Shown here: piece after piece, positions 1-6,474 of the stretch | How positions within the stretch are numbered: the stretch's first letter is position 1 | Layout: every line of letters begins with the position of its first letter | Translations under genes and position numbers: made by a program | Origin: Pseudonocardiales bacterium | Lineage (GTDB): Bacteria > Actinomycetota > Actinomycetes > Mycobacteriales > Jatrophihabitantaceae | NCBI GenBank assembly: GCA_030840445.1 | Contig: JAVEEN010000344.1 | Span: 1 to 38,480, forward strand | Direction: 5' to 3' | DNA: 38,480 bases | Notes under the pieces: model-generated | Database searches by the model: none | The model's input: only the letters and a program-made list of their open reading frames with translations | What the model was told of the DNA's origin: nothing

Positions 1-2
1 AA

Positions 3-167
3 CCCAGCCAGCTGGAGACTTGGAGCCGGCGGGCTGGTCGTACAGCCGGCATCCTTGTCGCTGGCAAACCGCATTCTTTGGACGCTGCAATGCTGTTCGC
101 CACGTGTGAATATGCTGAAAGCATGAACGGGATGACACCGTGGCGCCCCTCCGTCCCGGCGGAGTGA
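3..167 (+). other. Possible C-terminal end of a gene entering from the left edge
   Basis: One frame is open from the window edge for 54 codons and ends at a TGA at 165-167. Its translation has ordinary composition (it ends in ...WRPSVPAE), but I recognise no family. Two other plus-strand frames are also open for 35-42 codons from the edge, so this may be chance in GC-rich DNA. The rest of 1-271 shows nothing I can name. Confidence 0.2.
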
Positions 168-271
168 CGAACCCGGCCGGCTGTCGGTCGCCGCGATGCC
201 TCTCCCAGGCTGGCCCTGCCCCACCGGCCGGACTTTGATGATGTTTCATGGCCAGAATGGGGTGATCCAGG

Positions 272-1231
272 TCATTCTCCTGAGGTGATCCGGTCGATCT
301 CAGCCTGGTCCTCAGCGCTGGGCTGCCACTGACCGGCCTTGACGTTGGCCGCGACCTGCTCCGGTGAGGTGGCGCCGGCGATGACTGAGCTGACGGTTGA
401 CCGCGCAGCGAGACCGCCGATGGCCACCTCGAGCATGGTGATCGAACGCTCGGCGGCGAAGGCCTCCAGCTTTTCCAACATGTCGAAGGTCTCGTCGGTG
501 AGCACCGATTCGCGTTTCCAGGCTTGGATCCGGCTGCCCTGTGGCGCGGCTTCGCCACGGCGGTACTTGCCGGTCAGTAGGCCGCTCGCCAGTGGGAAGA
601 AGGGCAGCAGGCCGATCTCGTACCGCTCCAGCGCCGGCACAAGGTCGGCCTCGATCCCGCGCTCCAGCAGGCTGTACTCGTTCTGTGCGCTGATGAAGCG
701 CTCCAGGTTGCGAGTACGCGCGGTCCACTCCGCATCCGCGACCTGCCAACCACTGAAGTTCGAATGACCTAGGTAACGGACCTTGCCCTCATGCACGAGA
801 TCATCCAGCGCGGACAGGGTTTCGTCGATCGGGGTGGCCGGGTCAGGACGGTGGATCTGATACAGATCGATCCAGTCGGTGCGCAGCCGGCGCAATGAGT
901 TTTCGACCGCACGGCGGATGTAGCGGCGCGAGCCGCGCGCGCCCCAGTCAACGCCGTTGTCCTGTCCGAGCCGCCGGACGTCGCTGCCGAACTTGGTCGC
1001 GATCAGGACGTCGTCCCGTCTGCCCTGAAGGATCTCACCGAGGCGTTGCTCGGAGTCACCGTAGGAGTCGGACGTGTCGAACAGATTGATGCCGTTATCG
1101 AGTGCGGCGTGCACCACGGCCCGGCTCTGCGCGAGATCGAGCTTCATTCCGAAGTTATTGGTACCGAGACCGACGGTTGAAACGGCGAGTCCGGAGTTTC
1201 CGATACGGCGTAGCGAAGAGGAGTCATTCAC
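272..1231 (-). CDS. Aldo/keto reductase
   Basis: NAD(P)H-dependent oxidoreductase of the aldo/keto reductase superfamily, cytosolic, about the usual length (319 residues). The catalytic tetrad is visible: Asp52 and Tyr57 in FDTSDSYG, Lys80 in IATKFG and His127 in QIHRPD. The barrel strand LGHSNFSGW and the C-terminal cofactor-binding segment SSVIAGATSPEQV (consensus IPGA.....) are also present. The substrate cannot be predicted. The start is GTG. A -10-like TACTGT (plus-strand 1240-1245) lies 8 nt upstream on the minus strand, so the mRNA may be nearly leaderless. It is divergent from the metal-sensor gene at 1345, with about 113 bp between them. No catalytic residue is missing. Confidence 0.92.
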   Translation of the reverse strand: MNDSSSLRRIGNSGLAVSTVGLGTNNFGMKLDLAQSRAVVHAALDNGINLFDTSDSYGDSEQRLGEILQGRRDDVLIATKFGSDVRRLGQDNGVDWGARGSRRYIRRAVENSLRRLRTDWIDLYQIHRPDPATPIDETLSALDDLVHEGKVRYLGHSNFSGWQVADAEWTARTRNLERFISAQNEYSLLERGIEADLVPALERYEIGLLPFFPLASGLLTGKYRRGEAAPQGSRIQAWKRESVLTDETFDMLEKLEAFAAERSITMLEVAIGGLAARSTVSSVIAGATSPEQVAANVKAGQWQPSAEDQAEIDRITSGE

Positions 1232-1239
1232 GTGTACCC

Positions 1240-1245
1240 ACAGTA
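1240..1245 (-). promoter_or_regulatory. Candidate -10 box of the aldo/keto reductase
   Basis: On the minus strand the hexamer reads TACTGT (TAnnnT) and sits 8 nt before the GTG start at 1231. No good Shine-Dalgarno is seen, so the mRNA may start at or very near the start codon. No convincing -35 box was found. Confidence 0.35.
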
Positions 1246-1315
1246 GTCACGGCTCACCGGCGGGATACATCGGGACCCGCGCTCGAACTCAGCCGGTGGC
1301 AGCCTACCGGCGTAT

Positions 1316-1338
1316 ATATCGGTGACGTCCGCTATCAT
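1316..1338 (+). promoter_or_regulatory. Candidate metal-sensor operator overlapping a -10 box
   Basis: An imperfect inverted repeat, ATATCGG (1316-1322) and CCGCTAT (1329-1335), matches at 6 of 7 positions with a 6-nt spacer. It overlaps a TATCAT -10-like hexamer at 1333-1338, which lies exactly 6 nt before the ATG at 1345. A repressor bound here would block its own promoter, as ArsR/SmtB sensors usually do. The assignment to this regulator is inferred from position and symmetry. Confidence 0.45.
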
Positions 1339-1344
1339 CGTCCA

Positions 1345-1722
1345 ATGACGATGACGAACGGTCGATCGCAATCGTGCCGGCCGGCCCATCCTGGCCACCT
1401 CGGCCCGGGGGTGGCGTTGTTCCGCAGCCTCGGAGATGAAACCCGGCTGACCATCTTGCGGACCCTTGCCGGGGGAGAGCAGCGGGTCCGGGACCTCACT
1501 GCCGACCTCGGGCTTGCCCAGAGCACCGTCAGCGCGCACCTGGCCTGCCTGCGCGACTGCGGTCTCGTCGACTGCCGCCACGAAGGTCGACAATCGTTCT
1601 ACTTCCTAGCCCATCCCGAGCTGCTAGATCTGCTGGCCACTGCCGACGCGCTGCTGTCCGCAACCGGTGAAGCGGTCGCGCTGTGCCCGAGGTACGGCGC
1701 CGACGCAGCGGCCGGCGCGTGA
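1345..1722 (+). CDS. ArsR/SmtB-family metal sensor, CmtR-like
   Basis: Winged-helix repressor of 125 residues, expected to release DNA on binding a soft metal ion. The recognition-helix segment reads STVSAHLACLRDCGLV. It contains the Cys-x3-Cys pair that in mycobacterial CmtR supplies two cadmium/lead ligands, and a further Cys near the C-terminus (VALCPRYG) is placed like CmtR's third ligand. These are the basis for calling it CmtR-like rather than arsenic- or zinc-sensing. I chose the ATG at 1345 because a TATCAT box ends 6 nt upstream, suggesting a leaderless mRNA, and because an upstream extension would be unlike the family. Its stop overlaps the GTG start of the next gene, an exporter, as GTGA, so the pair is translationally coupled. 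Confidence 0.85.
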   Translation: MTMTNGRSQSCRPAHPGHLGPGVALFRSLGDETRLTILRTLAGGEQRVRDLTADLGLAQSTVSAHLACLRDCGLVDCRHEGRQSFYFLAHPELLDLLATADALLSATGEAVALCPRYGADAAAGA

Positions 1723-2351
1723 GCACCGTCCAGATCGGCCTCACCCCGTCACGGCGGACCCGCCTCGGACGTCGGGCCCAGCTGTTCGCCTCGATTTCCG
1801 TCGCCTACAACGTCGTCGAAGCAGCGATCGCTGTCACCGCCGGTACCGTCGCCGGTTCGGCGGCACTCGTCGGATTCGGCTTGGACTCGATGGTCGAGGT
1901 GTCCTCCGGGCTGGTCATCCTGTGGCAGTTCCGGCATCGGCTCCCCGAGACGCGGGAACGCCTCGCGCTACGACTCATCGCCGTGTCGTTCCTCGCCCTA
2001 GCCGCCTACGTCAGCGTCGAATCCGTCCGGTCCCTTCTCGACAACACGCCAGCACGGCATTCCCCGGTCGGGATTGGCCTGGCGTCGGCGTCCCTGGTCA
2101 TCATGCCGCTGCTCTCGCTCGCCCAGCGGCGCACCGGACGCGCGTTGGCATCGGGCAGCGTCGTCGCCGACTCGACCCAGACCCTGCTGTGCACCTACCT
2201 GTCCGCGGTACTGCTCGCCGGGTTGCTCCTGAACAGCACCCTCGGCTGGTGGTGGGCGGACCCGGTTGCCGGACTCGTCATTGCCGCCGTCGCGGCCCAG
2301 GAAGGCCGAGAGGCGTGGCGGGGCGAGGACTGCGGCTGCTCGCCGCGGTAG
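1719..2351 (+). CDS. CDF-type cation efflux membrane protein
   Basis: Integral membrane protein of 210 residues with about six hydrophobic segments and no large cytoplasmic C-terminal domain. The segment GFGLDSMVEVSSG and the later GSVVADSTQTLL resemble the paired transmembrane metal-site helices of cation diffusion facilitator proteins, which export divalent metals in exchange for protons. The C-terminus EDCGCSPR has a short Cys-x-Cys that could bind soft metals. The GTG start at 1719 overlaps the preceding sensor's stop by 4 nt. With a CmtR-like repressor in front, cadmium, lead or zinc export is the likely job; the ion is inferred from the neighbour. The classical partner of CmtR is a P-type ATPase, so a CDF exporter here is a variant. 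Confidence 0.82.
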   Translation: MSTVQIGLTPSRRTRLGRRAQLFASISVAYNVVEAAIAVTAGTVAGSAALVGFGLDSMVEVSSGLVILWQFRHRLPETRERLALRLIAVSFLALAAYVSVESVRSLLDNTPARHSPVGIGLASASLVIMPLLSLAQRRTGRALASGSVVADSTQTLLCTYLSAVLLAGLLLNSTLGWWWADPVAGLVIAAVAAQEGREAWRGEDCGCSPR

Positions 2352-2365
2352 CGGGCGAAACAGTC

Positions 2366-2899
2366 TTAGCGCGGTTCGGTCGGGGGGTCTTCCGCGGATC
2401 CGATATCCCTCTGGAACCAGGCGACATCGTGCCAGGAGTTCTGCTTCCAGCCCACGCGCCGGTAGACGCCGGCAGGCTCATATCCGAGTGCCCGGTGCAA
2501 TCTGGCGCTGGCCTCGTTGGGCAGCGTCATGCCGGCCAGTGCTGTGCGGTAGCCGCGCTCGGCGAGTCGAACGAGGAGCGCTTGGTAAAGCGCCCGGCCG
2601 ATGCCCGCGCCTCGGTGACCGCGGTCGAGATAGATGCTGGTCTCACATGACCATCGGTACGCCGCCCGGGACGCAAAGGGCCGGCCATAGGCATAGCCGA
2701 TGACCTGGCCTTCGACCTCGGTCACCAGCCATGCGTGGGTGCGCAGCGCCTCGGTCATGCGCAACCACATCTGGGACGCAGATGGCGGCGTGGTCTCGAA
2801 GGATATGACGGTCTCGCGGACGTACGGCGAGTAGATGGCTGCGCAGGCCTCGGCGTCCCGGGCGGCGGCGTCACGGATCTGAGGGGCTGCGGGGTTCAT
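2366..2899 (-). CDS. GNAT N-acetyltransferase, phosphinothricin acetyltransferase type
   Basis: Cytosolic acetyl-CoA-dependent N-acetyltransferase of about 177 residues. The segment CETSIYLDRGHRGAGIGRAL carries the R-G-x-G-I-G acetyl-CoA loop in the form typical of the Pat/Bar/MddA group. That group acetylates phosphinothricin or methionine sulfone/sulfoximine. IYSPYVRETVISFETTPPS near the N-terminus is also characteristic. I use the ATG at 2899, with AGGA 9 nt upstream. A TTG start at 2944 would add 15 residues and overlap the end of the methyltransferase gene upstream. It runs in the same direction as that gene and probably shares its transcript. It is convergent with the exporter, leaving only 14 nt between stops. 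Confidence 0.85.
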   Translation of the reverse strand: MNPAAPQIRDAAARDAEACAAIYSPYVRETVISFETTPPSASQMWLRMTEALRTHAWLVTEVEGQVIGYAYGRPFASRAAYRWSCETSIYLDRGHRGAGIGRALYQALLVRLAERGYRTALAGMTLPNEASARLHRALGYEPAGVYRRVGWKQNSWHDVAWFQRDIGSAEDPPTEPR

Positions 2900-2936
2900 G
2901 TGACTCGGTCCTAGGTTCGGCGGGCGGTCCAAGGGA

Positions 2937-3758
2937 TCACTCAAGGCTGCCGATGACGACGGTAGCGTCCAGTTCAGCAGAATTGGCTACTCGCGCGGTC
3001 AGTCCGCTTTGGGCGAACATGCCCACGGTGCGAGGCGCCTGATCTTCGCTCGTCTCTACCAGCAGATGCCCGCCCGGAGCGAGCCACCGAGGGGCGTGGG
3101 CGATCACCTTCCGTTGAACGTCGAGGCCGTCCGCCCCACCGTCGAGGGCCACCCGCGGCTCGTGGATGCGGGCCTCCGGGGGCATCAGTCCGATCGCCTC
3201 GGTGGGTACGTAGGGCGCGTTGGCGACAAGGACATCGATGTGGCCGCGCAGGGCGGCGGGCAGCGGTTCGTAGAGGTCACCCTGGTACACCTGCCCCCGA
3301 GCAGCGATATTGCGCCGGGCGCATCGAACCGCGCCCGGGTCGATATCGGCCGCCGACAACTCGATCCCATCCAGAACTGCGAGCAGTGCGGCCCCCACGG
3401 CGCCCGAGCCGCAGCAGAGGTCGACGATGACACAACGCCTTTCGGTTCCGGCCTGACGAGCCATGGCGGTGGCGTGACGGGCCACGGCGGCGGCCTGGTC
3501 GACGAGAAACCCAGTGCGCCGGCGTGGCACGAACACACCGGGATCCACGGCTATCCGCAGGCCGCAGAACTCCGCCCAGCCGAGGAGTTGTTCGAGGGGG
3601 AAACCGGCAGATCGGCGGTCCACCATCGTCGCGAGGTGGTCCGGGGTCCGCGCTGCGGAGACGAGCAACTGTGCTTCGTCCTCAGCGAAAACGCAGCCGG
3701 CGGCCCGAAGGCGGGTGACGATGGAGGACAGCTTGCAGGGTGACGCGAATGCAGCCAA
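2937..3758 (-). CDS. PrmC/HemK-related glutamine N5-methyltransferase, NAPY variant
   Basis: SAM-dependent methyltransferase of 273 residues with the layout of PrmC/HemK: a small helical N-terminal domain, then a Rossmann domain with motif I VDLCCGSGAVGAAL, the acidic AADIDPGAVRCARRN and the substrate motif region VLVANAPYVP. PrmC methylates the GGQ glutamine of release factors and has NPPY at this point; here it is NAPY. That replacement fits, from memory, a separate actinobacterial PrmC-related group of unknown substrate (TIGR03704-like). The start is TTG at 3758, supported by AAAGG 5 nt upstream. A structured, gene-free leader of about 300 nt precedes it. It is probably co-transcribed with the downstream GNAT gene. 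Confidence 0.83.
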   Translation of the reverse strand: MAAFASPCKLSSIVTRLRAAGCVFAEDEAQLLVSAARTPDHLATMVDRRSAGFPLEQLLGWAEFCGLRIAVDPGVFVPRRRTGFLVDQAAAVARHATAMARQAGTERRCVIVDLCCGSGAVGAALLAVLDGIELSAADIDPGAVRCARRNIAARGQVYQGDLYEPLPAALRGHIDVLVANAPYVPTEAIGLMPPEARIHEPRVALDGGADGLDVQRKVIAHAPRWLAPGGHLLVETSEDQAPRTVGMFAQSGLTARVANSAELDATVVIGSLE

Positions 3759-3803
3759 GAGAACCTTTCACAACTGCCGAAGGCGCTCTTTGGCGGTCAT
3801 CTA

Positions 3804-3818
3804 CCGGTGTGGAACCGG
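3804..3818 (-). repeat. 5-bp stem-loop in the methyltransferase leader
   Basis: CCGGT (3804-3808) and ACCGG (3814-3818) form a perfect 5-bp stem with a 5-nt loop. It lies about 46-60 nt before the TTG start of the minus-strand methyltransferase gene and next to a larger inverted repeat. Confidence 0.4.
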
Positions 3819-3828
3819 AAGGCCGTGC

Positions 3829-3870
3829 GGTGAGAGCACCAAGCCTGAGATGGCGGTAATTGCTCTCACC
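3829..3870 (-). repeat. 10-bp perfect inverted repeat in the methyltransferase leader
   Basis: GGTGAGAGCA at 3829-3838 is exactly complementary to TGCTCTCACC at 3861-3870, with 22 nt between. It lies 71 nt or more upstream of the minus-strand methyltransferase start. On that strand an AGGAGGTGA sequence, a near-perfect anti-16S match, overlaps its first arm with no ATG following at normal distance. It could be an RNA stem controlling a leader, an operator, or a transcription-stop element. No T-tract follows. Confidence 0.45.
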
Positions 3871-4065
3871 TCCTGCGTACGTCAACTGCTTGGGATGGCA
3901 ACGTTACCCGAGTTCCGCTGCCGCGCACAGGGAGAACCCCGGGCGGCGGATCATGCGTCGAGGATCACCAGGTCGAGTTCGTCCTGATGGTAGGCGTCGG
4001 CGCCCTTTACCTGTGGCTGGATCACCGGCTGGCCAAGGCGCCCGCAGTTGAGCGTGAGACCGCGC

Positions 4066-4482
4066 CTATTCGTTGAGCTTGCGCAGGATCCGGGTCAGGT
4101 GGCGTCGATCGGTGTCGCTCAATACGCCGAAGAAGCGTTCGGCCTCCGCCGTCCGGGCCGACCTGATGGCCTCGCCCGCGTGCTTGCCCCGGTCGGTCAG
4201 GCTCACCAGAATGGCACGCCGGTCGTGCGGGTCCGGGTGCCGTTCCAGAAAGCCGTGCTCCTGCAACCCGTCGACGACTTCGGTGGTCGAGCGCGCCGCG
4301 ATCCGAAGGTGCTCGGACAATTCGCTGAGCCGCATCTCCCCGTGCCTGATCAACACCCCGAGCGCTCGTGAATGCGATGGCGAGATCTCCCAAGGCGCCA
4401 GCGTCTCACGTGAAATTCGCCGCAACCGGCGCGCGACGGCCCAGAACGTCTCCGACAGCGCCTCGTCGCGATCATCGGCCAC
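4066..4482 (-). CDS. MarR-family transcriptional regulator
   Basis: Dimeric winged-helix repressor of 138 residues, the usual MarR length. The central MRLSELSEHLRIAARSTTEVVDGLQEHGFLERHPDPHDRRAILVSL region gives the recognition helix followed by the D-x-R wing, the most conserved MarR signature. Flanking helices form the dimer interface. The start is GTG at 4482 with no clear Shine-Dalgarno. It is divergent from an ABC exporter, with a 140-bp spacer that carries a strong inverted repeat at 4520-4536. The likely role is ligand-relieved repression of the exporter and of itself. The ligand is unknown. Confidence 0.9.
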   Translation of the reverse strand: MADDRDEALSETFWAVARRLRRISRETLAPWEISPSHSRALGVLIRHGEMRLSELSEHLRIAARSTTEVVDGLQEHGFLERHPDPHDRRAILVSLTDRGKHAGEAIRSARTAEAERFFGVLSDTDRRHLTRILRKLNE

Positions 4483-4513
4483 CGGAATAGCGTACCAGCG
4501 AGTGCTGTTGTAC

Positions 4514-4536
4514 CCTCATGTTGAGGTAACCTCAGC
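4514..4536. promoter_or_regulatory. Candidate MarR operator between regulator and exporter
   Basis: GTTGAGGT (4520-4527) and ACCTCAGC (4529-4536) form an inverted repeat around one central base, with one mismatch in eight. CCTCA at 4514-4518 makes a second, overlapping inverted repeat with TGAGG at 4522-4526. Three TGAGGT-type half-sites in 23 bp, midway between divergent starts, is the expected form of a MarR operator. Which promoter elements it covers is unclear. Confidence 0.6.
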
Positions 4537-4622
4537 ATTCCTACTTCTGGAACGCAGGTCACAAACTTAGAGTTCTCGCCTCGAGCCGAACTCGCCCCTG
4601 AGAGAAACGGGGTGATTCCCCT

Positions 4623-6425
4623 TTGGAATCCACCATCACACAGCGGGTCCGCAGATCAGACGGCCCGGCCAAAGTCACCGCCGCCGAGAAGGCCCAGGCC
4701 CGCGAGGTCTCCCTGCGCCGGATCGGTCGGCTGTTCGCGCTCTACCGCTGGCCGCTCGCGGTCGTCGTGGCCATCATCGTCGCGTCCTCCATCGTCTCCA
4801 TGGCGTCGCCGTTCCTGTTGAGATCGGTCATCGATACGGCATTGCCACGGCAGGACGTAGGACTGCTGGTCTGGCTCGTCGTCGGCATGCTCGTCGTCGC
4901 CGCGATCACCTCGGCGCTGGGCGTCGTCCAGACCTGGATCAGCACCAAGATCGGGCAGCAGGTCATGCACCGGCTGCGGACGGATGTTTTCGCCCACCTG
5001 CAACGCCAATCCATCGCCTTCTTCACCCGGACGCGCACCGGTGAGGTGCAGTCCCGCATCACCAACGACATCGGCGGTATGCAGTCGGTCGTCACCTCTA
5101 CGGCGACTTCAGTGGCCTCCAACCTGACCACCGCGGTCGCCACGGCCGTGGCGATGGCCGCGCTGTCCTGGCGACTGTCCCTGATCTCGCTTCTCGTGAT
5201 GCCGCCGGCCATCCACCTCACCCGGCGGGTGGCCCGGATGCGCCGCGAGATCACCGGCCGGCGTCAGCGCGAACTGGCAGACCTGAACGTGACCATCGAG
5301 GAGGCCCTGTCGATCAGCGGAATCCAGCTGAGCAAGACCATGGGCACCGGGCCCGCGCTCGTCCGCCGCTTCACCGAGTCCTCGATCCGGCTCATCGACC
5401 TGGAATTGCGCTCAGAGCTCGCCGGACGCTGGCGAATGGCCTCGATGAGCATTCTCTTTGCTGCCATCCCCGCCATCATCTACCTCAGCGCCGGCCTGCC
5501 GATAACGGCCGGCACCATGACCATCGGGACGCTCGTCGCCTTCACAGCCCTGCAGGCCGGGTTGTTCCGACCGCTCATGGGGCTGCTGAACGTCGGCGTA
5601 TCGATCACCAGCTCGCTCGCCCTGTTCGCGCGGATCTTCGAGTACCTGGACCTGCCGGTCGAGGTCGACGACCCGATCGACCCCGTCGAGGTGACGCCCG
5701 CGCAACTTCCGGGCCGGGTCCGGTTCGAGGACGTCAGCTTCCGTTACCCGGGCAGCGACTCTGCCGCCCTGGCCGGGATCAGCCTTGACCTACCGGCCGG
5801 AACAACCCTGGCTTTGGTCGGCGAAACCGGCTCAGGCAAGAGCACCCTCGCGTCGTTGGTCGCGCGCCTGTACGACCCCACCTCCGGACGGATCACCATT
5901 GACGGTATCGACCTGAGGGACCTACGGCTGGCCGATCTTGCCGCCATCGTGGGCGTGGTCAGTCAGGAGACCTACCTGCTGCACACAACGGTCCGGGAGA
6001 ACCTCCGCTACGCCAAGCCGGACGCAACGGATGCCGAGATCGAGGACGCCGCGCGGGCCGCGCAGGTCCATGAGCTGATCGTGAGCCTGCCGGACGGCTA
6101 CGACACCATGGTGGGTTCCCGCGGCCACCGGTTCTCCGGCGGCGAGAAACAGCGGATCGCCATTGCCCGAACGCTGCTGCGCAACCCCCGGGTCCTGGTC
6201 CTCGACGAGGCCACGAGTGCACTCGACACCGAAACCGAACGCGCGGTCCAGCAGGCCTTGGACCTGCTCGCCGTCGGGCGGACCACCATCACCATCGCGC
6301 ACCGGCTCTCGACCGTTCGGCATGCCGATCAGATCGTCGTGCTCGACCACGGTCGTCTCGTCGAGACCGGAACGCACTCCAGTCTGCTGGCCGAGCAAGG
6401 CAGGTATGCCGCGTTGGCTGCCTGA
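4623..6425 (+). CDS. ABC exporter half-transporter (fused permease and ATPase)
   Basis: Cytoplasmic-membrane ATP-driven exporter of 600 residues, the usual length for a homodimeric MsbA/LmrA-type half-transporter. Residues about 35-320 form six membrane helices. The ATPase follows with Walker A GETGSGKS (400-407, Lys406), signature FSGGEKQ (504-510), Walker B VLDEA (Asp528, Glu529) and H-loop His560, all intact. The TTG start at 4623 is supported by GGGGTGAT at 4609-4616, six bases upstream, a good anti-16S match; no in-frame ATG or GTG lies near. The divergent MarR gene and the shared operator suggest drug or toxic-metabolite efflux. The substrate cannot be read from the sequence. Confidence 0.93.
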   Translation: MESTITQRVRRSDGPAKVTAAEKAQAREVSLRRIGRLFALYRWPLAVVVAIIVASSIVSMASPFLLRSVIDTALPRQDVGLLVWLVVGMLVVAAITSALGVVQTWISTKIGQQVMHRLRTDVFAHLQRQSIAFFTRTRTGEVQSRITNDIGGMQSVVTSTATSVASNLTTAVATAVAMAALSWRLSLISLLVMPPAIHLTRRVARMRREITGRRQRELADLNVTIEEALSISGIQLSKTMGTGPALVRRFTESSIRLIDLELRSELAGRWRMASMSILFAAIPAIIYLSAGLPITAGTMTIGTLVAFTALQAGLFRPLMGLLNVGVSITSSLALFARIFEYLDLPVEVDDPIDPVEVTPAQLPGRVRFEDVSFRYPGSDSAALAGISLDLPAGTTLALVGETGSGKSTLASLVARLYDPTSGRITIDGIDLRDLRLADLAAIVGVVSQETYLLHTTVRENLRYAKPDATDAEIEDAARAAQVHELIVSLPDGYDTMVGSRGHRFSGGEKQRIAIARTLLRNPRVLVLDEATSALDTETERAVQQALDLLAVGRTTITIAHRLSTVRHADQIVVLDHGRLVETGTHSSLLAEQGRYAALAA

Positions 6426-6462
6426 TTCATTGTTGCCGTCCGGACGCCTAGGCTGCATCCGG

Positions 6463-6468
6463 CAGACT
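6463..6468 (+). promoter_or_regulatory. Candidate -10 box for threonine dehydratase
   Basis: CAGACT (nAnnnT) ends exactly 6 nt before the GTG at 6475, the spacing expected for a leaderless mRNA. No Shine-Dalgarno is present. A TAGGCT at 6449-6454 could serve instead, giving a short leader. Confidence 0.35.
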
Positions 6469-6474
6469 GCACGT

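Larger units (their letters stand above)
3759..4065. other. 307-nt gap between the methyltransferase and MarR genes
   Basis: No complete gene is seen. On the minus strand, 3957-4060 holds an open stretch of about 35 codons reading TLNCGRLGQPVIQPQVKGAD and ending ...LDLVILDA before a TGA. Its composition looks coding, but it has no start and overlaps the MarR gene's end, so it may be the tail of a lost gene. Nearer the methyltransferase there are two inverted repeats, listed separately. Confidence 0.4.

Noticed and set aside
1667-2650. A 327-codon plus-strand frame over the exporter and acetyltransferase
   Set aside because: Almost entirely Arg/Pro/Gly. It runs through two convergent real genes and matches no family.
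3804-3870. Glycine or other known riboswitch, or a tRNA
   Set aside because: Stem-loops are present but no known riboswitch core or tRNA arm consensus could be matched by eye.
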